The translations under genes and the position numbers were made by a program. From Blepharisma stoltei (Eukaryota; Ciliophora; Heterotrichea; Heterotrichida; Blepharismidae): DNA of 64,000 bases. The notes below the pieces were generated by a model. It searched no databases and was not told the DNA's origin. It saw nothing but the letters and a program-made list of their open reading frames with translations. The stretch is from contig CAJZBQ010000018.1 in NCBI GenBank assembly GCA_914767885.1, positions 186,001-250,000 of the forward strand, given 5' to 3'. This document shows, in pieces, positions 11,768 through 23,137 of this stretch; within the stretch, counting starts at the first letter, position 1, and each line of letters opens with the position of its first letter.

Positions 11768-12553
11768 TTAATCAGCAAGCGCTCTTTTCCTTATCATATG
11801 AGGATCTTTAAAAGGCGAATTAGACCCTGTAAATGTCTTTTTAGACATACTTATAAACTGATATGGAGAGTAACTTGTTGGTATATACTGGCTATGCTTT
11901 TTCAAATCAGGAGTGTTATATCTTATCTGAACTGGCCTGAAGTCTCTTTTATTTGACGACTCATATCCAGATTCATATGTTTTTATATGAGAAAGAGACG
12001 GCGATGATGACACTTTATGCTTTATCTCAGGAGAAGAGCTTTTTCTTTCATAAAACAATGAATAAGAACTTTTCCCTGTAAATTTCATTTTTGTCTCATG
12101 TGTAAGTTGAGGGTCTTTTTCGTGCTTTATATCAATTGGTCCTCAATTGGGAAAATCACATTGGTATTTTGTTCGGCCTGAGAACTTTAAATTGGAAAAA
12201 GATGAGGAGACTGTTACTGGCTTGGAAAATGGTTTTAGGTCAGGGGCTTTGTAGTCTTGCTTTTGTGTAGTTATTAACTCCATTTTAAAAGGACTTGGAG
12301 AGTAGGAAGATCGGACTCGTTGGGGAGGGCTGCGGCTGGATGGCTTTTTGAAGGTAAGTTGGTATTGAGAAGAAAATGACGTTTTAGGATAAAGTGTCTT
12401 TTTTATTGCTGGGCAGCTGTGCTTGCCACAGGTACACATAAAACAAATGCATTGTCGGGTGTAGTGGTCAGATTCTGGAATTAAGTCTAAGGAATCGTCT
12501 TTTAGGATGCATTCTCTTCTTCGAGGAGCACTTTGAGGTCTTTTTATTGCCAT
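11768..12553 (-). CDS. SAXO/MAP6-like axonemal microtubule stabiliser
   Basis: Two minus-strand frames are one gene once TGA at about 12140 is read as Trp (CDFPNWGPID). Near the N-terminus is the Cys cluster CICFMCTCGKHSCP, the hallmark of SAXO (FAM154) proteins. It is followed by Ser/Pro-rich repeats with KPSS, SSYS and PFSKP-like segments and repeated S-Y/F-S-P motifs that resemble Mn modules. The family binds axonemal and basal-body microtubules. I start at ATG 12553 (MAIKRPQSAPRR); an upstream in-frame ATG at 12580 is possible. No inserts. About 260 residues. Confidence 0.8.
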
Positions 12554-12589
12554 TTTTAGTAGTTTATATAAATATTTCACTAATATTCA

Positions 12590-13677
12590 GAGTGAACCAT
12601 AAGAAATAGTTGAGGAGTTTATATAGTGAGATTGGTTAGCACTCAATACCTTTCAAACTGGGCAAATTAAAAATCTTTATTTATTTTTTATGAATGTCTT
12701 TGGATATTAAAATTAATGATGAGAATTGCTCATTTGTAGTGTGCATCGTTAAATAATTGAACCAAATTTTTAATTTTTTATTATTTTAAATTTAAAATAT
12801 CTAATAAAAAAATATCTTCAAATCATTTAGTAAACTAATGACCCAATGTTATTAATTATTTAGATTATAGTGCGATATACTGTAGGGCTTTAGCTTTATT
12901 AAGACTTGAAAATTTTGACCGCTCTCTCTGATTTAATCTTCTGAATCAAAACCTATTATTTATATAGCTAAAACTAATTAAAATTTAAGTTATAAACCGC
13001 ATGGGTTTTTCTATAAATCTCATATTAAATTAACATTAAGGCAAATAAGAATTATATATATATGGCAATAATTTCTGTTTCTTTCCCCAAGAATCAAAAT
13101 AACTATCTAAAAGTAGTTATTTTCTTAGAATATTTAAATTTTCGATTTTATTTTATTCAACCATATTTCGGTGACAAAATTCGTATTAATTACATGGAAG
13201 TCTTTTTTAAAATTTAGTTTCGAGGACTAATTGTTTAATTTTAAACATTTCTATAATAAGCTTGATAATAATTATGATTATATGTAAAACTTAGGTCAAT
13301 GGGAAGCTGATATAGAATTATTGAGTAGTTTCCCTATTTCAATGAAATACAAATATTAATTAAAAATTCATGTGGCTTAAAAAATAATTTAAATATAATC
13401 GCTTTATCAAAATTCTTAATATTCTAAGTCTAAATAAGAAAGCTTTCAAAAATCATTTCATTTTTGAATCAAAACTCATATTTAAGTTTTTATAAGAGAT
13501 ACACTAAGAAGGTTTTTATTTAAAGCTGCTGCATTTTATTATTAAATCTATTTCAGGAAGATGAAGGCTGGTTGTGTAAACAAACATTATTTACAAAAGA
13601 GTGGTTTCTATAAATGATGATCATATGGTTTGGTATATTTGATTACTTCTTTCAATCACAATGGCGAACTTTTATAA
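12590..13677. other. AT-rich intergenic region with remnant of a duplication unit
   Basis: No ORF is supported. From about 13236 to 13560 it is similar to the spacer downstream of the first papain-like gene (14836-15150 joined to 15484-15560). This suggests a third unit of the tandem array once lay upstream. It includes the empty MITE site TAA at 13505-13507. Confidence 0.6.
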
Positions 13678-14832
13678 ATGGATAATCTTCTTTCATCCAA
13701 CACCCAGGCAAAATCTGGGACCTCTAAAAAAGCTATTGCAGCAGTAAGCGTCATTGGCTTAGTAGGCATTATTGCGGTTATTGCAGTTTATTCTGCTTCT
13801 TCAACCCCAAACCTTCTTTTGAAGCAATACGAGCTTGAAGAGTCTGAATTCCAAGACTTTCTCAATACTTATGGCAAAGATTACCAAGGAGAGGAGTATT
13901 CTTTTTAGCTTATATTTGCCTTTTTATAGTTTAAAATTTCAATTAAAATTGATCGAATATTATTATTACTTTGAGGATACCTGAAACGTCTTCAGATTTT
14001 CAGAGACAATTTATCATTTATTAGAGTAAATAACTTACAAAATCACGACTGGGTACTTGGAGTCAACAAATTCGCTGACCTTACCTTTGATGAGTTCCAG
14101 CAACTCTACCTAATGCAAACCTTCACTCACCTCGAGTCAAAACACTCCAAAGATTTCCAATTTGATGTCGAAGCAACCCCATCCAAAGTCGACTGGAGAG
14201 CTAAAGGTGCAGTAACCCCTGTAAAAGATGAAGGTGCATGTGGTGGTGGTTCTTACGCATTTGCAGCAGTTGGAGCAGTCGAGTCAATCTGGAATATCAC
14301 TGGGCACCCTCTTGTAGCTCTTTCAGAACAAGAAATCATTGACTGTACTGGAGAATATGGCAATCATGGCTGCAATTTTGGAAACGTTCAAGGCGTTTTC
14401 GAGTATGTTACAGAAAAAGGCATTACTTCAGAAGCAGATTATCCTTATACTGCTAAACAAGGCACTTGCAATGGTGGGGACGTGTCTAAAATTGTTGCAG
14501 AAGTAGACGGATATACTGCAGTCCCAGAAAAAAATGTGACTGCTTTATTAGCTGCTAATGCTCAGCAGCCAACTGCAGTTGCTGTACAAGCTGACCAGTC
14601 CTCATGGCAATTCTATAAAGGAGGGATTGTCACTAACAACTGTGGAAACAAGCCAGACCATAGCGTTTTAATTGTTGGATACAACAACATTAATAAGCCT
14701 CCTTATTGGATTGTCAAGAATTCTTGGGGACAAAACTGGGGAGAAAGCGGATACATCAGGATTGCAATAAAGGACGGTGAAGGGCTCTGTGGAATCAACC
14801 TTTACCCGTACTTACCTAATGGCGAGAACTAA
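13678..14832 (+). CDS. Papain-like (C1A) protease homolog 1, Cys to Ser at the active site
   Basis: N-terminal membrane anchor (residues about 20-40), I29-type propeptide (EFQDFLNTYGKDY ... GVNKFADLTFDEF), then the C1A domain from VDWRAKGAVTPVKD. The catalytic His (PDHSVLIVGY) and Asn (IVKNSWGQNWG) are kept, but the canonical CGSCWAF is CGGGSYAF, so the nucleophile position is Ser with one extra Gly. It may be inactive or a Ser variant, as known for some SERA proteins. The type II anchor suggests a lysosomal or surface location. One IES (13897-13979) lies in the propeptide. It is a tandem duplicate of the gene at 15640. Confidence 0.88.
13897..13979. other. 81-bp IES in papain-like gene 1
   Basis: The join gives GEEYLKRLQIFRDN. 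The paralog at 15640 has the same sequence uninterrupted here (GEEYLKRFQIF), an independent control for the junction. Confidence 0.85.
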
Positions 14833-15144
14833 GCGTTTAATTTTAGAGCATTTCTATAATAAGTTTTATAATCGAAATGATAGAATGGTCTAGGTCCAAT
14901 GGCAAAGTCTTAAATAACTCTTATCATGTTGCTTCTCTATTTCCTTGAAATGATGTCACAGTGTAGATTAAAGATTCATATATTAAATTAAATAAATTTT
15001 AAAATATAAAAGATGAGGTTATTTCAGAAATCTTACCAAATCTCAGCATATATTAATGCTTTTCTTTAATTAAGGTAAGTTTTGAAAAATATCATTTTAA
15101 GCTTTTAGATCAAAATCTATTTTCAAAATTTTATAATAGATGCA

Positions 15145-15483
15145 TAACTCCCCTTTGCGAAAACAAAAAATTTTGTTCTCTCATGGAGGTGGTTTAAAAA
15201 ATTTAAATTTTATAGTAATTTTTTTTTTCAAAATTTAAAAAAATCCTAATTCGCAAAAATGGGAAGGCAAATATTTATTTAATTTGTAGATTTATTCTTT
15301 AAATTGCAAGCTGTTTAAAATTAAACAGAATTAGCAAGAAATTTCATTATAATAATTAATACTTATATACAAGTAATTTTTTTAAACAATTTTTATTATG
15401 CTCATTCATGGAGGGTGGGTTTTTTGGGCAAAAAAATAGGGATTGTACCAATGGTTTTGTTCTCTTACGGAGGGGCAAAGTAA
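15145..15483 (+). mobile_element. MITE family A, copy 2 (intergenic)
   Basis: TAA at 15145 and 15481; ends CTCCCC... and ...GGGGCAAAG (slightly decayed). It has a left hairpin with degenerate family-A words and an AT-rich core shared with the other copies. The paralogous spacer upstream of gene 1 has a single TAA at the same position (13505), an empty site. Confidence 0.88.
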
Positions 15484-15639
15484 GGAGGTTTTTGAAAAGT
15501 TACCACGTTCTATTATTAACTTCATTTCAAGGAGATTATTGGCAACGCAAATAAATATTACTTATATAATGTGATTTTTATATACGATAATATTTTTCAG
15601 ATTTAATCTCCCGTTTTAACGAATCGGTGAACTTTATAA

Positions 15640-16718
15640 ATGGATAACTTTCTTTCACCCAAAATCCAATCAAAATCTTGAATCTCTGGAAAGGTCGTTG
15701 CATCAGTAAGTGCAATTAGTTTAATAATTGTTATTGGAGTTATTGCTATTTGCTCTGCTTCTTCAACTCCAAGTCTTCTTTTAAAGCAATTTGAGCTTGA
15801 AGAATCTGAATTCCAAGATTTCCTCAATATGTATGGCAAAAATTATCAAGGAGAAGAGTATCTGAAACGTTTTCAGATCTTTAGAGATAACTTATCATTC
15901 ATCAGAGTAAATAACTTTCAAAACAATGGTTTAGTGCTTGGAGTCAACAAATTTGCTGATATTACCCTTACAGAATTCAAACAAAAGCACTTAATGAATT
16001 CATTTCCAGAAATAAGCACTAAAAACTCAAAATTTTCAAAAGTTCTATTAAAGATCCTACACTTCCAAACTATGTTGACTGGAGAATCAAAGGTGTAGTA
16101 ACCCCTGTAAAAGATCAAGGCCCATGTGGAGGTGGTTCATGGGCATTTGCCGGAGTTGGTGCATTAGAGTCAATTTGGAATATCTCTGGAAACCCTCTTG
16201 TATCCCTTTCTGAGCAAGAATTAATTGATTGCGACACTGATATGAGCGAATTAGGCTGCAAATTTGGAAATGTTGAAGGCGCGTATGCCTATATCTTTCA
16301 AAATGGCATCACTTTTGAAGCTAATTACCCTTATACAGCTAAAAAAGGCACTTGCAACGCTACCAATGTATCCAAAGTCGTTGCAAAAATCCTGGGATAT
16401 TCTCCAGTCATGCAAAATCAATTTGTAGCTCTGATGGTTGCAGTCGCCCAACAGCCCACTGCAGCTGCAGTCGAAGCTGACCCATCTTCATGGCAATTTT
16501 ATAAGGGAGGTGTTGTGACAAGCAATTGTGGAACAACTCCAGACCATAATATTCTCATTGTAGGATTCAGCTATAATACAAAACTTTCTTATTGGATTTG
16601 TAAAAATTCTTGGGGACAAGACTGGGGTGAGAACGGATATATCAGAATAGGAATGACAGATGGCCAAGGGGTCTGTGGGATTAACATGTACCCTTATTAT
16701 CCATATGTTGACGTCTAA
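15640..16718 (+). CDS. Papain-like (C1A) protease homolog 2, Cys to Ser at the active site
   Basis: Start ATG 15640. TGA at 15679 is Trp. Domain order as in homolog 1: membrane anchor, I29 propeptide, C1A domain. The active-site segment is CGGGSWAF (Ser for Cys, one extra Gly); His (PDHNILIVGF) and Asn (CKNSWGQDWG) are kept. Between propeptide and mature domain the frame shifts; removing 26 bp between TA 16020 and TA 16046 repairs it (EISTIKDPTLPNYVDWR). Clearly a tandem paralog of 13678-14832. Confidence 0.85.
16020..16047. other. Probable 26-bp micro-IES
   Basis: The reading frame changes by two between the propeptide and VDWR. The TA-bounded 26-mer fixes it without other change. A 29-bp alternative exists; a 1-bp assembly error cannot be excluded. 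Confidence 0.5.
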
Positions 16719-16747
16719 TAATTTATAATTCCATAATAAGTTTTATA

Positions 16748-17818
16748 ATGAAGGAACTCGCACCTTATGTCCAGATGACAGATTTAGATGATTCTTTAAA
16801 AGTAGCTTGTCCTATTTGCTACAATGAATTTGACAGTGCAGATCTATTGAGTTTGAGCTGTGGGGACAAGTTTTGTAAAAATTGCCTTGAGATGTTCCTT
16901 ACTAACAATATAAATGACGGCAAAATATCAGCTATTGTATGTCCTAACTCAACTTGCAATGCAGTATTAGCAGACAACTTTATAGAATCATTGGTAACTA
17001 AAGAACTTTATGAAAAATTCTTAAAAATCAGAGAAAATAAAACTCTAGAAAAAAACCCAAACCTTATCTGATGCCCAGTCCCTGACTGTGGAGGTTACAG
17101 CTATATTTCAGGGCCAGGGAAAAATCAGCTGTCCTGTAATAAATGTGATACAAAATTCTGCAGTGAATGCATTAGTCGATGGCATGAAGGCTCATGCCAA
17201 AGAGACCAACTATTAGACGATTATATTGTAAACAACAAACTAAAACGGTGTCCTGTATGTGCAAGCTATATTGAAAAAGCATTTGGCTGCCCCTCAGTAA
17301 CTTGTACATGTGGAAGCACAATATGCTGAAAATGTGGAAAAATAATAGATGAATCTCATGATATGGCTAAATGTATGCTCGGAGGGTCTTATGGCAGTGC
17401 GTCTTGAATATTAATTGTTATTTTGATTTTTTCTTGGGTCTTATTTCCATTTGAATTAGGATTTTTGACAATTTATTTTATGGAGGACTGGGGAGATCCG
17501 AATCAAAGAAGTTTTAGAAAATTAAAGCCGTTTTTTTATTTTATATTAGTATTACTGTCACCAATTGGGCTGGTTTTGGCGTTACTTTTTGGAGGAATGA
17601 CACCTGGGACAATGCTGGTGCTAAATATAGCAAAGGCCTTAAAATTTGAAGAGAAGATGAATAAGAGAATAAGCAATCTAATAGTGACTGTACTTTGATT
17701 GCTAATAGTGCCGGTAATTGTTGCGTTAGTTGTAGTTGCATTTTTATTGGTGAATGCATTACTTCCTTTGGCGGGGATATCTTTAATGGTAGCAAAATTA
17801 AGTAACAAAAATCAATAA
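16748..17818 (+). CDS. RBR (RING-IBR-RING) E3 ubiquitin ligase with membrane helices
   Basis: RING1 (CPICYNEFDSADLLSLSCGD ... FCKNC), an IBR (CPVPDCGG ... CNKCDTKFCSEC) and RING2 (KRCPVCASYIEKAFGCPSVTC ... CWKCG) are in order, followed by three or more hydrophobic helices (about 17410-17790). The RING2 catalytic Cys position is present (AFGC). RBR ligases pass ubiquitin through this Cys. TGA codons at 17069, 17327, 17405 and 17696 are Trp; 17327 is the conserved Trp of RING2. No inserts. The start lies 29 bp after the papain-like gene. Likely an ER or endomembrane ligase by analogy with membrane RBRs. Confidence 0.88.
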
Positions 17819-18128
17819 TATGTTAAATAATTTTGTAAGATTATATAATCTGTGCGCAAGTTACACTGATTTAGGTAATTACCTGCATCAAAAATAGGTA
17901 TATTAGATGGCTTAAATACAGTAAAAAATTGCAAAATGTATGTGGATCATATCACAGCTCTAAAAATTATAAAGGATGTGTACCCCATAGACAAAATTAT
18001 GCTTAATTAAGCTATTCATAGCTCTACTATCTACATCAAAAGTTCTGGATAATTTTTCTCGTGTAAAATAATTTAATTATTAAACAAATTCATCTAAATC
18101 TCTAATTTTCCTTAGTTAACCTATAAGC

Positions 18129-18692
18129 TTAGACGCATATTTCTTCGACATCGAAGCTTATAGGAACTATATCTGCTTCATATCTATTAGAAAACATAAT
18201 ATTCTAGTACCTTTATTCAACTTGTTTGCAATAAAGCAAGCATGCTGAGCAATTTCTCCACTTTCTGTCATTTTAATAATTAAGTGTAGCTTTTTATATA
18301 GCTTTAGTCTTGAGTTATAGTTTTTTTTTGAACAATCTGGAAACTCTTATGCCTATTTTTTCATGCAGAATTCTAAAGGCAATCTCAGGGTGCTCAAAAA
18401 AGTTGAGTGGTCTTTCTTTTCGAGTTTTACTGCAGCTTCAATTATTAGTATAAAATATTTCTCCTTCTTAAGTTCCAACCGATGCATTACGAACACATTT
18501 TGCCTCATCTAGAAAGGCTCTTCCGAATAAGCCAGAGTAATTTGTTTTTCGTATATTTATTTTTTCACGTTTCATTTCTTTAAAGTTTAGATCTGTGCGA
18601 TTTCATTCTAGGAGTGTTTCTTCATCAGGAACTTCATCAAAGTTGTAGCCAATGTTCTTTAGACCAAGACGTTTCTTTGTAATAAAAGTCAT
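18129..18692 (-). pseudogene. Disrupted gene of unknown function
   Basis: A minus-strand frame from ATG 18692 (MTFITKKRLGLKNIGYNFDE...) has protein-like composition, with TGA as Trp, to TAA 18468. It continues in other frames: Lys/Glu-rich KYFILIIEAAVKLEKK, then LKLYKKLHLIIKMTESGE, ending DVEEICV and TAA at 18129. A run of nine T at about 18321 sits at one frame change. Either several very short IESs or indel errors break a real gene, or it is decaying. A short inverted repeat (CTATAAGCTT/AAGCTTATAG, 18121-18164) overlaps its 3' end. No family recognised. Confidence 0.4.
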
Positions 18693-19285
18693 TTATTATT
18701 ATATAAATTATATCCCCCAAATTAATAAAAGTATAATTTTTATTAATAAAAAAAAGGGTCAAAATAATTAAAAAATTGTTATTTATTATAATGTGCAAAG
18801 TAATATGGAAGATTTAAATTTTTATAAAAATGCATATATATTTAAAGAGTTCATATCTCACAAGTAGGTAAAAAAATTTCTATTATCTATTAATATTAGT
18901 AATCAGTTCATAGAAATTATATTTCCTTCGTAAAGAATAACTTACTTCATGAAATATCCATCCGCAATTTAAGTTTTGCATTTTATGATTTTCTTTACCC
19001 ATCTTAATAATTATTTTAATAAAAATGCTCATACTCCTATTTTCCAAAAAAATTAAAAATTTAATTTTCTATATTATTGTTTCTAGCAGACAAAATAAAA
19101 GTGTTTTGGATTGCTTAAATTTCTTATTAAAGCATTTTCGTTTCCTTATTTCAACATATTAGCTCTTTTATTTAACTACTTATAATTGATGAAATAATTA
19201 TTGTCTAAACGTTTAGCAGTTAAGTAGTCTTTTCTAGATTCCTTTAATATTTAAAAATCTTAATAGGCATATTTTGCGATATAAA
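18693..19285. other. AT-rich intergenic region
   Basis: Nothing recognisable on either strand; short T and A runs only. Confidence 0.5.
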
Positions 19286-20932
19286 ATGAGAGACCAATTA
19301 AAGCTGTCCATGGAATTAAAGGCTATCCTTGCTTCAGATGACCTTAATACTTTTATGCAAGCAAAAGTCAAAAGAGGTGGGGTTTATGGAAAAGAAAAGA
19401 AAACGATTCTTCATTTGGCTGCTAAATACTGCCAAAGTATTGCCATCCCATACTATTGTGTATATAAATTATTCATTATTTAATTAAATTCTACTTAATT
19501 TTTTAATTTTTTAAATAAATTTCTCTATCCATTTTATTTAACCTAAACCATCATAAAAGTCAATCCAAAGACGAAGACCAAGCGGTCCAACTCCAGCGCT
19601 CTTCATTATGCTTGTATATACGGAAAGCTGCAACTTGTCGAGTTTTTGGTTTCCTCTTGTAAGGTTCCTGTAGATATACAGAGGAAACATGGAGAAACTC
19701 CTTTGCTGCTAGCGATTCGGCACAATCATAATGAACTGTCTGAGTTTTTGATAAGCAAGAATGCAGATTTAAACGTCAAAGACAGCAAAGACTGGACTTT
19801 GGCCCATTGGGCAGCCAAAAATGGAAACTCAGGATTGCTATCCAAGTTGATCAAATTAGGAGCACCTTTTCAAGGAGTCACGAAGAGTTCAGAATATTGC
19901 TTGCACTTCGCTGCAAGCAGTGGAAATGCAGACATCGTCAAAGCACTTTTCCCTTACTTTTACCCTTTCGCATGTGGCGAAAAAGGGACTGTACTTCATT
20001 ATGCTAACTTCCCCCTCCATAATTGAACAAAAAAATTATATAAATTTAAAGTAAAATGTTTTATTCGAAATTTAAAAATTCCCAATTGGAAAGCAAATAT
20101 TAATTTATAAAATTTATGTTTAAAATACAAGCTGCTAAACTTAAACAGAATTAGCTAGACATTTCATTATACTCATTACTACTTATATTTAAAAAATATT
20201 TTTTCATAAAAATTTTTTTTGTTGGGGTGGGTTTTTTAGGCATAACAAAGAATTTTGCCAATGGTTTTACTCGATCACAGAGAGGGAGTAAGGGTAATTG
20301 GGAAATTGTAGAGTGGGTTATTTCAAACACGATTTGGCAGAAAATGCCAAGATTGAGTATTTTATTAGATATTGGGGCAAGCAGTAGCTTGATATTTCAG
20401 TATTGTAAAGAAGAAATTAACTTACTCCCCATCAGTAAAAAAAAAATGTTGTTCGCTCGCTGAGTGGATTTTTTTTTCAAAAATTTATATATAAATTTTA
20501 TCATAAATTTTTTTTTTAATTAGCAAAATTGGAAATCAAATATTAATTTATAAAATCTATGCTTTAAAATGCAAGCTGTTTAAATTCCAACAGAATGAGT
20601 TAAAGATTCCATTATACTAATATTATATCAAAATATTTTTTCATAAAAAAATGGCAAGATTTTTCCAATGGTTTTATTCGCTCACAGAGGAGGGAAAGTT
20701 AGGAGTTGTTTTGATGTATGATAGAGCAGATTTGTTAGAAATTTTATATATAAATAAAAAAATCCAAATTCAATTGTTGGTTCACGAAAAATTAGGACCA
20801 AGATGTACCGAAAAAATCAAAAAGCTGGAAAGATGGGAAAATGTGAGAGGTCTACTTTTTGTATATAAACATCAAAATATGTATGCAAAAGTACCTTTGA
20901 GCCTTACCAGAGAGATTTCCGAATATATTTAA
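19286..20932 (+). CDS. Ankyrin-repeat protein with three inserts
   Basis: Start MRDQLKLSMELK. Ankyrin repeats are visible: KTILHLAAKY, SALHYACIYGKLQLVEFL, GETPLLLAIRHNHNELSEFL, WTLAHWAAKNGNSGLLSKLI, YCLHFAASSGNADIVKALF, TVLHYAKGNWEIVEWVI. The C-terminal part (to 20932) is not recognised. One ordinary IES (19461-19555) and two family-A MITEs (20005-20291, 20422-20701) interrupt it; each removal keeps frame and the repeat pattern. It is probably a protein-interaction scaffold; no enzymatic domain seen. Confidence 0.78.
19461..19555. other. 93-bp IES in ankyrin gene
   Basis: TA 19461 to TA 19554; removal keeps frame (YYCVKVNPKTKT) and skips a stop at 19481. Confidence 0.6.
20005..20291 (+). mobile_element. 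MITE family A, copy 3, inside the ankyrin coding region
   Basis: TAA at 20005 and 20289; degenerate CTTCCCC...GAGGGAG ends; family-A AT-rich core with the shared GCTAAAC/AACAGAATTAGCT segment. Removing one TAA plus the element gives LHYAKGNW in frame. Confidence 0.88.
20422..20701 (+). mobile_element. MITE family A, copy 4, inside the ankyrin coding region
   Basis: TTA at 20422 and 20699. It starts CTCCCC with a TTGTTCGCTCGCTGAG word and ends TCACAGAGGAGGGAAAG. Removal (277 bp) gives EEINLGVVLMY in frame. It lies only 130 bp from copy 3. Confidence 0.85.
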
Positions 20933-21468
20933 CTATAAATAGTATTATGAATGTAATAAGTTTAAGTTAATTTGCTGCATTTTGATCAACAACATTAACT
21001 TATTTGATGAAAATTAATTTTTGAATATATAGAGGAATATGAAGAATTTTTTTAAATCTATTTTGTTTGGCTATTGATTTGCGTGTTTGAACTCATTTTT
21101 AAGTTAAAGAGGTTCTTATTTAAAAATTTTTGCAGTTAGTAGTCTAATATTCAAATTTATTAACTACTATCCTTTAAACTAAAACAAATATCGGTAAATT
21201 TCATTTTTCGGGTACTTCAGCATTCATTAAATTCTTTTATTTAAATAGAACTTAACAGATTTCGCACTAGTTTGATTAATTTTTTGATTTAATTCTTCAG
21301 AAAAAAGCAGAAAATTTTGTGTTTATTTTATAAAAATTAACACCCTTTCAATTTGAACAGGATTTTTTGATACAATTTAAAGAGGAAGTAAGAGAAAATT
21401 TAGATTTCCTATAAAATATCAATAGCTATTCAAGCTTATAAAATTTTAAAACTGTTAATTAAATTATA
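20933..21468. other. AT-rich intergenic region
   Basis: The spacer between the convergent ankyrin and CCCH genes; no gene or clear repeat seen. Confidence 0.5.
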
Positions 21469-22395
21469 TTAGCACGACCTGCTCTCTAAATCAATAAATA
21501 ATGGCATCCTAAAAATTGCCTCGTTTGAATTCCTTCTGCTAGAAAATGCACTATTATCCGGGGAACTAGAATCAGTATCTGGAGAACTTTCTCTGTGTGA
21601 AAATTGACACTTGCTACCATAAATGCAGTATCCATTGTCCTATACACATAAAGATGGCGACGTGCCACCCTACCTCTCGACCCTATTTCTTCAAACCTCC
21701 AGACAACAGCCCAGTGGCTGGGATTTAGGTAAAAAGGGGTCGGAATCCTTTATGTATGTCGGGCTAGTTTTACTCAGGCCCTATGGAACTAATCCCCAGA
21801 ACAACCAGTGGAAAGAGCAAGATCGGCGACAGTCCTGATTAGTGCTGAATCCCTCGAGCAGGACTCAAGAGATGGCATTTGTCTAACGAGATACTGGGAG
21901 TTTCGACCCAGATGGTGGCCCTTAGGCTCCAGAAGCCGTGGAAGTCAAGACTGGTTGAAAGAATCCCTTGCTTGAGGCAACTAGGAAGGGTGTCCGCAGG
22001 GATTCCTCAGGAGCGATGAGCTTGTAGAGGTGCAAATCCTCGGCTCTGCTAGACAAACGATTTTTAATTTATTTATTTATTTATTATCCCTTGTCTTGAT
22101 ACATTTTGCATCCAGGGATTTTCGGTTTTGCGCTTTTGTGCGATTTATTTCTTAGTTCCTCAATTCCATGCGCAAAAGCGCATTTGTTTCCGAATTCGCA
22201 CTGCCCTGATTCCCAGTTTTTGCACATCTCAGTTTTATATTTGACCTGAAATTCTGTATCGGTTCCTTTAGCTCTTATTGCCGAATTAGACTTCCCATAT
22301 AAAGATTTTTCGTTTTGGAGTAGTAGCGATGTGCTTTCAAGTCTTTTGCTTGTGCTTTTGCTGAGGTTGATATGTTGGGTATTCATAATTTTCAA
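21469..22395 (-). CDS. Tandem CCCH zinc-finger RNA-binding protein (TTP/ZFP36-like)
   Basis: First finger: YKTEMCKNWESGQCEFGNKCAFAHG followed by IEELR, the ZFP36 pattern (C-x8-C-x5-C-x3-H). The second finger is split by an insert: PGCKMYQDKG before and YCIYGSKCQFSH after; joined, they give a perfect C-x8-C-x5-C-x3-H. The C-terminal tail is Ser-rich (SSPDTDSSSPDNSAFSSR) and ends at TAA 21469-21471. Proteins of this type bind AU-rich RNA and control decay; here that is inferred from the domain. Start ATG 22395 or 22386. Confidence 0.85.
21629..22086 (+). mobile_element. SINE-like insertion in the CCCH gene
   Basis: Inserted between the codons of the second zinc finger. Near-duplicate flanks TATCCATTGTC (21629) and TATCCCTTGTC (22085) act as an 11-bp target duplication, one mismatch. 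The element (about 445 bp, GC-richer than its surroundings) starts near AAGATGGCGACG and ends in an ATTT-repeat tail. Its 3' part (about 22005-22055, with GAGGTGCAAATCCTC) is shared with the element at 23138. Removal between TAs restores the finger exactly. Confidence 0.8.
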
Positions 22396-23137
22396 AAATT
22401 ATTTATAGCTGCTTAATCTAAAACAATTATGGCACAGGTTATTTTGTGAATAGGGATAAATGAAAATGGAAGCAGTTAATCTGCCTCTCCTTGATTTTTT
22501 TAAGTCTAGGGTATTATATTACAGCAAATCATAAGGCAGTTAATGGGTTGCCCGTCAGATAGGCTCATCTCTTAGGATAAGTTCGCACCATAGCCTATGT
22601 CTTGGTGCTAGAACTAAATCAATAACTCTTAACCAATCAAATCTGATTTAACCTCCGATAATTTTTATAAGAAATGCTTGATTAAGATGAAAAAAAGAGT
22701 AGACTTTATCTTGATGTCGAATACTTCTTTCATTATGATAATTAATAAAATACAAATTTTGAGAATAGGCTATTGAATAATTAATTGCTATTAGCAATTA
22801 AACAAGTAGAGTTTATAAATTAATAGACTAATTAAATATGGAATATATACGTTTTATGGAGTCCATCTTAAATTAGAATAATTTTAAGGTAATTCAATAT
22901 TAATTTTTAATTAAATATTTCTGCTCATGAATAGAATTTATATAGATAATTGATTTTAGACAAATTTATATCTGTATATTAGCTAAAAATTACTAAATGG
23001 AAAATTTATCTATTTTTATTTTTAATTAATAAATATAAATTGCTATTTTGAGATTTACTAAAATGTTATTATTCAGTTAACTATTCTCTATTTTTATTAA
23101 TCTTTCTTTTTTAATTGTATGATAATTATACATTAAT
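22396..23137. other. Intergenic, mostly AT-rich
   Basis: No gene is supported. A less AT-rich patch at about 22530-22640 could be a fragment of a repeat; I see no TIR or tail. Confidence 0.4.

Noticed and set aside
21486-21668. Minus-strand ORF starting MARRHLYVYRT
   Set aside because: Wrong frame; the correct frame encodes the second CCCH finger and the Ser-rich tail.
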